Origin: CANDYO01 sp964627795
GTDB lineage: Bacteria > Pseudomonadota > Alphaproteobacteria > Rickettsiales > CANDYO01
Direction: 5' to 3'
Assembly (NCBI GenBank): GCA_964627795.1
Contig: CAZVLF010000006.1
Location: 73,445-137,444 of the forward strand
DNA length: 64,000 bases
The notes beneath the pieces were generated by a model. It was not told where the DNA came from, made no database searches, and saw only the letters and a list, made by a program, of their open reading frames with translations. Numbering within the stretch: the stretch's first letter is position 1; each line of letters begins with the position of its first letter. A program made the translations under genes and the position numbers. Shown in pieces: positions 9,290 to 18,764 of the stretch.

Positions 9290-9318
9290 AACATAATTAA
9301 ATATTTTGTTATTGTCAA
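9290..9318 (-). promoter_or_regulatory. Sigma-70 promoter of the beta-barrel operon
   Basis: Reading the minus strand, TTGACA (9318-9313), a 17-base spacer and TATGTT (9295-9290) lie about 50 bases upstream of the start codon. The perfect -35 box with optimal spacing is the best promoter I see in the window. Confidence 0.75.
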
Positions 9319-9490
9319 TTCTAAATTGGGTACAATGGATTACAAGTTAACATTTTTTAAATAAGAGATATTTTTGATACATTAAATTTTATTAAGTGAA
9401 ATATATAATTTTTATGCTATATTATACAAATATTGTTAATTTTCTTTTACTACTCTGGATTAAAGATTGTTTAATATATATACTTTTTTC

Positions 9491-9519
9491 TTGATTTTGG
9501 TTAATTAATTTGCTATAAG
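9491..9519 (+). promoter_or_regulatory. Sigma-70-like promoter of the 1,112-residue protein gene
   Basis: TTGATT (9491-9496), a 17-base spacer and TATAAG (9514-9519) lie about 44 bases before the ATG at 9563. The divergent intergenic region 9239-9562 holds this and the opposite promoter; nothing else is evident in it. Confidence 0.55.
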
Positions 9520-9562
9520 CCTTAAAAATATAATACTATGTTAATTAATTTTAGGTGCCCTA

Positions 9563-12500
9563 ATGACTTACAACTATGATCCTAATAAAAATATAAACGC
9601 TAACAACAAAAAAAATGTCTTAAATTTCTTTTCAAGAAATTTATTGGAAAAGTGCTTAAATGATAAGATTCTATATGATTTCATTCTAGCAAACATTAGC
9701 CCTTTTATATATACAAGAAGCCTGGATGATTTATTTCATATAAATAACCACCAGCAATTACCAACTTTAAGACTAAAAATAGTTGACGGAGCATTAGATA
9801 AGGCATTTGGAGTATATATTAATGACGAAGGTATAATATCTATATTCGATTGCTGTGGCAGCAGACCTATTGGAAAGTTAAGCAAAGTATATGATGAAGA
9901 TTTTGTTATGAGCAAGCTTTTTAAATTTAAGTTTAAAAAAGAGCCATTTAATAATGGCACCGCTTATCTTGCTACTAAAGATCTATTTGATAATAACTTT
10001 CCAAGTAAAACTACAGCAAAAGATATTTTGTTCGATGAAGATATAATTGTGAGAAGTTCTAAAGAATCTCTATTTTCTTTTATTAATAAATGTTTAAGTA
10101 TAACCAGATCTTTTTCTTTGAAGGAATTATCTAAAACTAGCACACCTGCATTTAATGCTATCTTAAAATTACTACCTGAAAACCTAGAGCTTGAATTTAC
10201 ACCTGAATCTTATGAGATTATAACCACTAATCAAGAAAGTAATTACTTTTATAAAATATTAAATGAAACTTTAACTTTAGGCAATATCACAGCTATAGTT
10301 ACTGCATCCAGCGCATTAGCTTTAGGTGCCACGCCTTATGATGATGATCATCCCGACGGCGGAAGCGGAGGATCAGGAGGCGGAAGCGGAGACTCAGAAG
10401 ATGGAAACGGAGGCTCAGGAGTAGGTCACTGGGGAGGAGATGATGAAGGGCTTGGAGGACCAAGAGGTTGTTCAAGGTCTGAACAAACACCTGGAAGACC
10501 TTTAAGCGCTCCGCCAGAGCGCACGACAGGATCCACTCACAGGTATCCAACTCGCAGCAAGACACCTAAATCCTGTCCTGATTTTAAGTCACTAAAATCC
10601 CCTGATTCTTCTGATTTAAGTGATACCGATTCGAAAACTTTGATTACAGAAGAATGTGACTCTATAAAAACAGATAATAATATATTTAGTTACACAACCA
10701 AATTTTTATATAATTATTGGCCACATATATTAGGAACAGCAATAGGAGCAGGCATAACTTATTATTATGGTGGTGATATTTATAAATATTTAACTTCTGC
10801 CGAATCCAGTTTATCAGTAAATAATGCATTACCACAGGGTGGTCCGCAACCAGTTATAGCTAGCCAACAAAGCTCTCTTGTACCAATTGTTGAAGTAAAT
10901 AATGCATTACCACAGGGTGGTCTGCAACCAGTTATAGCTAACCAACAAAGCTCTCTTGTAGTACAAACTAGTAGGATAGCGGTAAGAAGAACTCCAAGTA
11001 AAATATCACAAAATAGTATAGCTGTAGGAACAACTCCAAGTATTGATCCTCTTCAACAAGGCTCTCCTATGGATCAGCAACCCTCTCCTACAACTGATTT
11101 TGCAGCAATTTATCCTGAAGGATCTACGTCAACTTTTAAACGAAGAAGATTTGGAGGTAGTATTATAGAAACGGTTTTAGTAGCTCAAAATGTTTCTCCC
11201 AATACTGGTTTACCAGCTTCTTTAACAAGAAATGTAGTCCATACTCCTTATGTCAGGTTTAATCCATCAGAAGAAACTTCTTTATCCCGCTCAAGCTTAG
11301 CTAGTTCACCAGATGTTGGCGCCCCACCAATACATGAGGCTTTTGACTCCAGTAGTGATGACACTTCATTAGGTGAAGGACCATCAAGAAATCATCCTGT
11401 CACTGAGCTTGGTGCTTCAGCAGAAAAACCTAAAAAAGGCTCTCTTAAAAGAAAAAGTATGGAAGATAACCCTCTTGATAAAACTCGAGGAACAAAAAGA
11501 AAAGCTGGTCAACAAATTACCCCAACTAATAAATCTTCTAGACAAGAACCTTCTTTCTTATCTCCACATCAAGAAATAGCAAAGAAACAACTTAGATTTG
11601 CTCCTAGCACTGTTAAACAAAGACTTAGAGATAATATTGACACTTCCTTGAATAGTCTATGGGATAAACTTTTTGAAGAATCGAGAATAGATGTTAAATA
11701 TCGAGATGATATAAAAGAATTATTTAATAAAATAAGTTTATATAAAATCAAAGGACTAAAATCTACAAAAAGAACAACTATAAATGACAATTTAAAATTT
11801 AATATTTTAGAGGATATTAAGGAAAGTTGGAATCTATTAATGTCAAAAGAAGAATTTAATGAGGCTAAAGCAACTGAAGGATCAATTGATGAAATTCCTG
11901 AAACCCCTGGACCAAAAGCAAGTAAGAAAGAAAAAGATGAGGCTTTAAGTAGAAAAGAAGAAGGTTTAAATAATTTTTCTGAAAAAATTAGCTTGGACAG
12001 AGAAATAGTTGGTTGGATATATGAGCTATCTCTTGGTAGAAAGCCAATTCCTTCTGTTGATAGCAAATTTGAATATTTAACTCCTGTAATAAATATTTTA
12101 AGAGATCATTATTCTACAACAAGTAAGAAGACCAAAAAGAAAATATATGGTGGAGTACCCAAATATGTTTCATATATCTTCTTTGCACTAGCAGGACCAT
12201 TATTTAATAGCATTGAAACATTTGCAAGTGATGTACATTCAAACAATAATATAGATTCTCTTTATATTGTTTCTGATGAAGAGTTTTTAATTCTTGATGA
12301 AAAAAATCATCCAAATAATAAAAACATTAGTGTTACAGAAGATTTGTCAAGAAATAAGCTCTTATTTAGCCACATAAACAGCTTAAACTTAGAATCATCA
12401 CATAATCAAGAAACATTATCAAATAAAGATAACCCTACTAATGATAATGTAGAAGCATCTTTATTTGGAGATCAAATTTATGATTATGCTTGTAATGTTG

Positions 12501-12901
12501 GTTCAATTTTATCTTCATTTGCATATCAATTAACATTCTCATATTCTTATGAATATACAGTAGCGTTTTTAAGTTATAATATGCCTATGTTAGATAGAAG
12601 CATGATAGACATGACCTTAAGTGTAATAATGAACCCTTCTATAGATGATAAATCTTTAGCAACATATATAACAGTTAAAGAATTATCTAAAACTTGTTCA
12701 ACCTATAGCGGCCTTACAAAGCAAGCATGTTTTATAGCTTATGCAAATATTCCTGCATTAGCTGAAAGTGGAAAAGAGTTATTATGTGAAGCTTTACCAC
12801 TTGAAGCTCAATATCATCTTGGTTGTTATAATCATGTTGATAATAGCGCAGATGAACTTGAAACCTCAGGAAACATAGCATATCCTGATGCTACAATTTA
12901 A
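9563..12901 (+). CDS. Large multidomain hypothetical protein, possible secreted effector
   Basis: A 1,112-residue protein of no family I recognise. Layout: an N-terminal mixed alpha/beta region of about 240 residues; a Gly/Asp/Ser-rich low-complexity linker (about 255-300, higher GC than the surroundings); a Pro/Ser/Thr-rich stretch; a hydrophobic segment near residue 390 (HILGTAIGAGITYYY); two copies of a 26-residue Gln/Pro-rich repeat; and a strongly basic patch near residue 630 (KKGSLKRKS, TRGTKRKAG) resembling a bipartite nuclear localisation signal. A charged helical region, a second hydrophobic segment near 865 and a C-terminal domain with several Cys follow. AGGTG precedes the ATG. There is no N-terminal signal peptide. 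An effector role is inference from size, composition and position in the accessory region. Confidence 0.65.
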   Translation: MTYNYDPNKNINANNKKNVLNFFSRNLLEKCLNDKILYDFILANISPFIYTRSLDDLFHINNHQQLPTLRLKIVDGALDKAFGVYINDEGIISIFDCCGSRPIGKLSKVYDEDFVMSKLFKFKFKKEPFNNGTAYLATKDLFDNNFPSKTTAKDILFDEDIIVRSSKESLFSFINKCLSITRSFSLKELSKTSTPAFNAILKLLPENLELEFTPESYEIITTNQESNYFYKILNETLTLGNITAIVTASSALALGATPYDDDHPDGGSGGSGGGSGDSEDGNGGSGVGHWGGDDEGLGGPRGCSRSEQTPGRPLSAPPERTTGSTHRYPTRSKTPKSCPDFKSLKSPDSSDLSDTDSKTLITEECDSIKTDNNIFSYTTKFLYNYWPHILGTAIGAGITYYYGGDIYKYLTSAESSLSVNNALPQGGPQPVIASQQSSLVPIVEVNNALPQGGLQPVIANQQSSLVVQTSRIAVRRTPSKISQNSIAVGTTPSIDPLQQGSPMDQQPSPTTDFAAIYPEGSTSTFKRRRFGGSIIETVLVAQNVSPNTGLPASLTRNVVHTPYVRFNPSEETSLSRSSLASSPDVGAPPIHEAFDSSSDDTSLGEGPSRNHPVTELGASAEKPKKGSLKRKSMEDNPLDKTRGTKRKAGQQITPTNKSSRQEPSFLSPHQEIAKKQLRFAPSTVKQRLRDNIDTSLNSLWDKLFEESRIDVKYRDDIKELFNKISLYKIKGLKSTKRTTINDNLKFNILEDIKESWNLLMSKEEFNEAKATEGSIDEIPETPGPKASKKEKDEALSRKEEGLNNFSEKISLDREIVGWIYELSLGRKPIPSVDSKFEYLTPVINILRDHYSTTSKKTKKKIYGGVPKYVSYIFFALAGPLFNSIETFASDVHSNNNIDSLYIVSDEEFLILDEKNHPNNKNISVTEDLSRNKLLFSHINSLNLESSHNQETLSNKDNPTNDNVEASLFGDQIYDYACNVGSILSSFAYQLTFSYSYEYTVAFLSYNMPMLDRSMIDMTLSVIMNPSIDDKSLATYITVKELSKTCSTYSGLTKQACFIAYANIPALAESGKELLCEALPLEAQYHLGCYNHVDNSADELETSGNIAYPDATI
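10817..10960 (+). repeat. 78-bp direct repeat, two copies, within the large protein gene
   Basis: Two consecutive copies beginning at 10817 and 10895 encode VNNALPQGG-x-QPVIA-x-QQSSLV. They are nearly identical in bases, which suggests a recent internal duplication. Confidence 0.85.
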
Positions 12902-12915
12902 ATAAACCTTAAAAA

Positions 12916-12939
12916 CGGGCTAGCTTAAACTCTAGCCCG
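12916..12939. terminator. Bidirectional Rho-independent terminator
   Basis: An 8-bp GC-rich stem (CGGGCTAG with CTAGCCCG) with an 8-base loop is flanked by a T-rich run on the plus strand and a TTTTT run on the minus strand. It ends both the large plus-strand gene and the minus-strand sdhAB operon. Confidence 0.85.
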
Positions 12940-12973
12940 CTTTATCATTTTTCTTCTTTTAAAGTTTTAAGCC

Positions 12974-13756
12974 TTAGTCTTTTCTTTCAACCATCATTTG
13001 CTTTATCTGGCTAATAGATTTAGCTGGATTAAGTCCTTTAGGACAAGTTTTAGCACAATTCATAATTGTATGGCAGCGATAAAGCTTAAAAGCATCTTCA
13101 AGCATATCCAGTCTTTCATCTTTTGCTTCATCTCTACTATCTTGCAGCCATCTATTAGCTTGCAGCAAAACTGCTGGGCCTAAATATTTATCACCATTCC
13201 ACCAATAGCTTGGGCAGCTTGTTGAACAACAGGCACATAAAATACATTCATATAATCCATCAAGCTTTTCTCTTTCTTTGGGTGATTGAAAATTCTCAGA
13301 ATTATTTGAATTAGAAGATTTCTTCATCCATGGTTGAATTGATTCATATTGAGCATAAAAATTTGTCATGTCTGCAACCAAATCTTTAATAACATGCATA
13401 TGAGGTAAAGGATAGATATTAACATCTCCTTTTATATCATCAATTGATTTAGTACATGCAAGAGTATTGGTGCCATCAATATTCATCGCACAACTACCGC
13501 ATATTCCTTCTCTACATGATTTTCTAAAGGTTAAGCTTGAATCAACTTCAGCTTTTATTTTTATCAAGGCATCTAAAACCATTGAACAATTTTCTACATC
13601 TAATTCAAAACTATCTATAGTAGGATTACTATCTCCTTCAGGATTATAGCGATAAATATTAAATGTTTTCTTCTTTTTTGCACTTTGATTTGCTAAATAT
13701 TTCTTTCCAGCTTTTTTATCAATTCTTGATTTTGGTGGCAGCCTAAATTCAACCAT
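12974..13756 (-). CDS. sdhB: Succinate dehydrogenase iron-sulfur subunit
   Basis: Carries electrons from the SdhA flavin to ubiquinone in complex II, on the inner face of the membrane. The ferredoxin domain has the 2Fe-2S motif CREGICGSCAMNIDG. The C-terminal domain has CILCACCSTSCPSYWW and CHTIMNCAKTCPKGLNPAK for the 4Fe-4S and 3Fe-4S clusters. The frame is open to 13798, but the ATG at 13756 is the likely start. It lies one base after the sdhA stop and is preceded by AAGAGGG inside the end of sdhA, so the two are translationally coupled. The membrane anchor genes sdhCD are about 21 kb away. Confidence 0.97.
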   Translation of the reverse strand: MVEFRLPPKSRIDKKAGKKYLANQSAKKKKTFNIYRYNPEGDSNPTIDSFELDVENCSMVLDALIKIKAEVDSSLTFRKSCREGICGSCAMNIDGTNTLACTKSIDDIKGDVNIYPLPHMHVIKDLVADMTNFYAQYESIQPWMKKSSNSNNSENFQSPKEREKLDGLYECILCACCSTSCPSYWWNGDKYLGPAVLLQANRWLQDSRDEAKDERLDMLEDAFKLYRCHTIMNCAKTCPKGLNPAKSISQIKQMMVERKD

Positions 13757-13757
13757 A

Positions 13758-15554
13758 TTAATATACCCTCTTCTTTGGTGGGAAAGCTTCAACTTCATTT
13801 GTTAATGTATATTGATGAACTGGCCTATAGTCCATTGTTATACTTCCTTGATTATTAATCCAAGCAACTGAATGTTTCATCCAATTTTCATCATCTCTTT
13901 CTTTATAATCTTCTCTGGCATGTGCTCCTCTACTTTCTTTACGGTTATAAGCACAATGCATAGTAACCACAGCCTGATCTAGCAAGTTTTTAAGTTCTAA
14001 TGCCTCAACTAAATCACTGTTCCACACTAATCCTTTATCAGAAATTTTTAGGTCATGATAAGTTTTATAAACTTGATCAATCAACTCAACACCTTCTTTT
14101 AAAGATTCTTCAGTTCTAAATACAGCTGCATGGCTTTGCATCACGCGCTGCATATTTTCCCTAATATGTGAAGTTGGTGAATCACCATTTGCATGTCTTA
14201 TTTCATCAAATCTTGCAATTGAAGATTCACCATTATCATACTTTATTGTTTTATGTGGCATTGAAGGCTTTATAATTTCTGAAGCCCTTATTGCAGCTGC
14301 TCTACCAAATACAATTAAATCTAAAAGAGAATTTGAACCCAATCGATTAGCTCCATGTACAGAAACACAAGCAGCCTCTCCTATTGCCATTAACCCAGGT
14401 ACGACTGAATCAAAATTACTATTTTTAATAGTAACAACCTCTGCTTTATAATTGGTTGGAATTCCCCCCATGTTGTAATGCACTGTTGGAAGCACAGGTA
14501 TTGGATCCTTAGTAACGTCAACTCCAGCAAATATTTTAGCAGTTTCAGATATTCCAGGAAGCCTATGTGCAAGAATTTCTGGGTCTAAATGTGAAAGCTG
14601 CAGATAGATATGGTCTTTCTTTGGTCCACATCCTCTTCCTTCCCTAATTTCAATGGTTATAGCACGTGATACAACATCTCTTGAAGCTAAGTCTTTTGCA
14701 GATGGAGCATATCTTTCCATAAATCTCTCACCAACGTTATTTAAAAGAAAGCCTCCCTCTCCTCTGCATCCCTCAGTAATTAAACACCCAGCCCCATATA
14801 TTCCAGTTGGATGGAACTGAACAAACTCCATGTCTTGTAAAGGTAGTCCTGCCCTTAAAGCCATTGCATTACCATCTCCTGTGCAAGTATGAGCAGAAGT
14901 ACATGAAAAATAAGCTCTTCCATATCCTCCTGTTGCTAGCACAACCATATGAGCTCTAAATCTATGAATTGTTCCATCATCAAGATTCCAAGCCATTACT
15001 CCTACACAACTTCCATCCTCATCCATAATTAAATCTAAAGCAAAATACTCAATAAAAAATTTAGCTTTATGTTTTAAAGACTGCTGATATAAAGTATGTA
15101 AAATTGCATGTCCGGTTCTATCAGCAGCAGCACAGGTGCGCTGTGCTGGCTTTCCTTGCCCATATTCAGTAGTCATGCCTCCAAATGGTCGTTGATATAT
15201 TTTTCCTTCATTAGTTCTTGAAAAAGGAACTCCATAATGCTCTAACTCAATCACAGCTTCAGCTGCATTCTTACACATATATTCAATAGCATCTTGATCA
15301 CCTAACCAGTCAGCCCCTTTAACTGTGTCATACATGTGCCAACGCCAATTATCTTCGCCCATATTTCCTAAAGCAGCACTCATTCCACCTTGCGCTGCAA
15401 CAGTATGGCTTCTAGTTGGGAATACTTTAGTAATACAGGCAGTATTAAGCCCTTTCTCTGCCATGCCGAAAGTTGCTCTTAAACCAGCTCCTCCTGCACC
15501 AACAACAACACAATCATAATAATGATCAACTATTTTATAACTTGATAACGACAT
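13758..15554 (-). CDS. sdhA: Succinate dehydrogenase flavoprotein subunit
   Basis: Oxidises succinate to fumarate using covalently bound FAD. The 598-residue length is typical. Visible motifs are GAGGAGLRA for FAD binding near residue 18, SHTVAAQGG with the His that binds FAD covalently, the catalytic-loop segment EGCRGEGGFL, and HGANRLGSNSLLD near the C-terminal part of the FAD domain. It is the first gene of the sdhAB pair. Nothing unusual is seen. Confidence 0.97.
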   Translation of the reverse strand: MSLSSYKIVDHYYDCVVVGAGGAGLRATFGMAEKGLNTACITKVFPTRSHTVAAQGGMSAALGNMGEDNWRWHMYDTVKGADWLGDQDAIEYMCKNAAEAVIELEHYGVPFSRTNEGKIYQRPFGGMTTEYGQGKPAQRTCAAADRTGHAILHTLYQQSLKHKAKFFIEYFALDLIMDEDGSCVGVMAWNLDDGTIHRFRAHMVVLATGGYGRAYFSCTSAHTCTGDGNAMALRAGLPLQDMEFVQFHPTGIYGAGCLITEGCRGEGGFLLNNVGERFMERYAPSAKDLASRDVVSRAITIEIREGRGCGPKKDHIYLQLSHLDPEILAHRLPGISETAKIFAGVDVTKDPIPVLPTVHYNMGGIPTNYKAEVVTIKNSNFDSVVPGLMAIGEAACVSVHGANRLGSNSLLDLIVFGRAAAIRASEIIKPSMPHKTIKYDNGESSIARFDEIRHANGDSPTSHIRENMQRVMQSHAAVFRTEESLKEGVELIDQVYKTYHDLKISDKGLVWNSDLVEALELKNLLDQAVVTMHCAYNRKESRGAHAREDYKERDDENWMKHSVAWINNQGSITMDYRPVHQYTLTNEVEAFPPKKRVY

Positions 15555-15761
15555 AAATTAATCCACCGCAAATAATTTCAATTATAAGTTGCCAAATCAA
15601 TGATTGCAACACCATACAAAAAAATAAGCCATTTTTATTAATTTTTATATGTTTGGCTGTAATATGCTTTAGGAATAAATTAAGTTTTAAGAAAATGAAA
15701 ATTCACGGAAATTTTGATTTTTTCATATAAAATATAAATAACTTTGCTAAATAAAATAATT

Positions 15762-17477
15762 ATGACCAAAGAAGATCATATATTAGATATATTAAATAAT
15801 TTCACTAATATCAAAGGATATATTTTTAACTTCTCACATAGAGTTTTATTTAAATATTTTCTCTATAACAAAGAAATTTTTAAGTTTGATCAGGTCCATG
15901 AGGTTATCAATGAGCTAATTGTATATGCTATATATTCTAGGCAAGAGAAAGAAGATTTTGGGATATACAACTTTAAACTATTATTTTATTTAATCAATTT
16001 AGAGCTATTTTTATCTACACCAAACAAAGAAGCAATTATTTTAGATGATGCCTCAGAAAGTGATTTTCTTTATAGCCTTAAAAACAGAAAATTTTTTGGT
16101 CAACCATATAAGCCAATAGAAATAAACTCGGCATTTTATATAAAAGATGAAAATTTTTTATCAGAGGATGATGTTTTACTAAAATTAAGTGCTTTCAATT
16201 TTATCAATGAATTTTTCTCTTATATGATTAATTGCTATTGTAAATTCTATAAAGCTCCCGATAGTATCTTGCATAATTATTTTTATATAATACTTGAATA
16301 TTATGTCGAGAGATTTCTTGCCAGTGATTTATATTTAGAATCATCAATTACTTTAAATAAAGATCTCTCACAACTTAATTCCCTAGTTAAATCTTATTCT
16401 CTAGATTGTAGTTTTCGTTCTAAATTAATAAAGCTTATATATTTTTATGGTTTATCTAAACAAGCAGCTGAAGCTATATTATATTATGGCATATTAGATG
16501 GAGATTTTGCACTTATTTCACATGTGATAGCTTTTTATCCCACTATTAAGATAAGCAAACTTCCCAATATTGAAAAAAATCTCTGCGAAGAAGAAGATGA
16601 AACCAAAAAGCAAGAGCTTATTTATAAAATAAATGCTAGTATAGAGCTATTAGTTACTAGCGGAATATTAGCTATAGAATCTTTAGATTCATCTATTACT
16701 AATTTCAAACAATTAGACATCAAATATTTAAATAAAGAAAAACATCAATTCTTCAATCAAACAACATTAGGACTTAAAGAAGAAGATTACCTAAAAAACA
16801 TCAAGTTGGAAAATAACTATATCGCTAGAACATCAGCGGATGGAAATTGCTTTTTTGAAGCAGTGCATATTTCTTTAAGGCAAGAACATTTAAGTAGATT
16901 TGGATACACTCCTAATCAACTTCGCTTATTTGTTATTGAAGAACTTAGAACAAATTCTATATTTAGGGATATCTTTACTGAAACCACTTTTCAAGAATAT
17001 ATAGAATCTCATAGCAGAATAAATCCTTTACAATCAACTAATATTAATGAACATTATTTTTCTGAATTTAATGACGGAATATTTACTTTTGATAGGTACT
17101 TGGAATATATAAGCAGAAATGGATCCTGGGCAGATCATTATGCAATTCAAGCTCTAAGTAACGTTCTTGATGTTCAAATTAATATTTTTGAAATTAATAG
17201 ATTAACTCCAATAATATTTTCTCCAGAAACGCAATCACCTCCATCACATACAAATATTATCAATATTTTTTATGAAAATGAGAACCATTTTAGACCTATT
17301 ATTTCTACAGAAGCCTTAATTCCTTCAATAGAAGACATACTTCCAAGCGCACTGGAGACTTCTAGCGAATCTAATCATCTATTTAATAATGAATCTATTA
17401 GTGAAGAAAATAATTTATACCAAAATTATTTGGGCTTATTTGAGTTATTTTATCAAGATGAAAATAGTAGCTACTGA
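15762..17477 (+). CDS. OTU-domain cysteine protease (candidate deubiquitinase effector)
   Basis: The N-terminal 340 residues are not recognised. The C-terminal part has an OTU fold signature: ADGNCFFEAV with catalytic Asp360 and Cys363, GSWADHYAIQALSNVL as the middle helix/strand block, and ENENHFRPI with catalytic His509 (numbering from the ATG at 15762). The order and roughly 150-residue spacing match OTU deubiquitinases, which cleave ubiquitin from host proteins. A TTG at 15744 keeps the frame open, but the ATG at 15762 is more plausible. There is no signal peptide, consistent with export by a specialised secretion system. The bacterium has no ubiquitin system of its own in this window, so a host-directed role is the natural inference. 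Confidence 0.75.
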   Translation: MTKEDHILDILNNFTNIKGYIFNFSHRVLFKYFLYNKEIFKFDQVHEVINELIVYAIYSRQEKEDFGIYNFKLLFYLINLELFLSTPNKEAIILDDASESDFLYSLKNRKFFGQPYKPIEINSAFYIKDENFLSEDDVLLKLSAFNFINEFFSYMINCYCKFYKAPDSILHNYFYIILEYYVERFLASDLYLESSITLNKDLSQLNSLVKSYSLDCSFRSKLIKLIYFYGLSKQAAEAILYYGILDGDFALISHVIAFYPTIKISKLPNIEKNLCEEEDETKKQELIYKINASIELLVTSGILAIESLDSSITNFKQLDIKYLNKEKHQFFNQTTLGLKEEDYLKNIKLENNYIARTSADGNCFFEAVHISLRQEHLSRFGYTPNQLRLFVIEELRTNSIFRDIFTETTFQEYIESHSRINPLQSTNINEHYFSEFNDGIFTFDRYLEYISRNGSWADHYAIQALSNVLDVQINIFEINRLTPIIFSPETQSPPSHTNIINIFYENENHFRPIISTEALIPSIEDILPSALETSSESNHLFNNESISEENNLYQNYLGLFELFYQDENSSY

Positions 17478-17614
17478 TTTAAAATTCTTTCTTATCTTAC
17501 ATTAACATTATTTCATTAATAGTGATTATTATTTTCTCATATACAAATCTTTACTTTTTGTTATTTTAAATTAAACTAATAATTATTTACTATTTAATGG
17601 GAGGATGCATAACT

Positions 17615-18709
17615 ATGAGATATCATAATAATTATGAAAATTGTCAACACCCTGATTCTTATTGGAGACAAATAGATTTTTCATTAGTTAGGCAGAACCT
17701 TACCGCTATACATTTTACACAAGATTGGCTGACAATGGATAAATTTTCTAATTTTTCCTCAGCAAGGATTTTATGTTACTTAGATACAGATTTAGAGCAT
17801 TCCCAATTACTTACAAATAATTATCCCTTTGAACATTATGAAATGAGTTATATAAATTATCCCATTTTAAAAGCTTTAGAATTATGTAAAACTAGAAGCG
17901 AATCATATAAGCCAAAAATGTTAATTATTGAAGAAAACACTTCTCCTCCACTCGTTTGGAAAGCTATGGCTGCAGGTTGCAATGTTCATTTAATAAATAG
18001 CAAATTAAATGAGGTATCTTTATATCAAGAATATAAACAAAGCTTATCCTTTCTTTTTTCTGATATACCAACTGCATTAAATTTAACAACTTATAGAGAG
18101 CCTTCACTGCAAGAAAATTTCAATTTTATCAATGCCTCTCATCCGTATGTGCAACAATATTTTGATATTATAATCTCAGATAGAGCGTTTAATTCAATGG
18201 ATCCATTTTTTTATGAGAGCTATATTGAGAAACTTTATCACTTTACTAAGATCGGAGGTAAAATATATATACTTGAAGATTCTGTATCAAATCTTGATAA
18301 CCTTGAAAATTGTCTGTCTGTATATAACCAATATAAACAAATAAATAAAAACCTACATTGGAACCTAAGATTATCAAAAATTGATAAAGATAAATATGGT
18401 TGCTATTTTTCTCTTTCTCAAAAGGGAAAAAATTTAAAGGTTCCTCCTATTAAAAAAGAAGAACTAAATGATAGTAACAAATTTTTTAATGTATTTTCTT
18501 GTGATGATCTATCCCAGCATTTTTCTCAAAGTAGATATAATTTTAAGGAATGTTATTATTCGCAGCCTAATGAAATTTCTAGGTATGAGGGTAATCTTAC
18601 CAATAATAGCGCTAAAATCACCGTTCTTGAAATAAATAAACTACCTTCTGATTTTATTGGAGATATCATGAGCTCATTAAAACAATTTATACAATTTTAC
18701 AGCGAGTAA
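17615..18709 (+). CDS. Hypothetical protein, weakly methyltransferase-like
   Basis: A 364-residue protein without a signal peptide. The middle part has a possible Rossmann-type pattern: KMLIIEENTSPPLVWKAMAA then GCNVHLIN, later YFDIIISDRAF and FTKIGGKIYILED, in the order of class I SAM methyltransferase motifs. The canonical glycine-rich loop is not conserved, so this assignment is weak. The start ATG at 17615 follows GGGAGG by ten bases and is preferred over an in-frame ATG at 17597 that overlaps that site. It lies 137 bases after the OTU gene on the same strand, in the same accessory region, and may be another host-directed protein. Confidence 0.5.
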   Translation: MRYHNNYENCQHPDSYWRQIDFSLVRQNLTAIHFTQDWLTMDKFSNFSSARILCYLDTDLEHSQLLTNNYPFEHYEMSYINYPILKALELCKTRSESYKPKMLIIEENTSPPLVWKAMAAGCNVHLINSKLNEVSLYQEYKQSLSFLFSDIPTALNLTTYREPSLQENFNFINASHPYVQQYFDIIISDRAFNSMDPFFYESYIEKLYHFTKIGGKIYILEDSVSNLDNLENCLSVYNQYKQINKNLHWNLRLSKIDKDKYGCYFSLSQKGKNLKVPPIKKEELNDSNKFFNVFSCDDLSQHFSQSRYNFKECYYSQPNEISRYEGNLTNNSAKITVLEINKLPSDFIGDIMSSLKQFIQFYSE

Positions 18710-18764
18710 AATTTAATCATATGCTATATCAAAACTATATTCCTTAAGAAAATAAATAAAGGGT

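Noticed and set aside
10299..10565. Antisense open frame opposite the Gly-rich linker
   Set aside because: A shadow of the low-complexity coding sequence; no start signal and Leu/Arg-rich nonsense composition.
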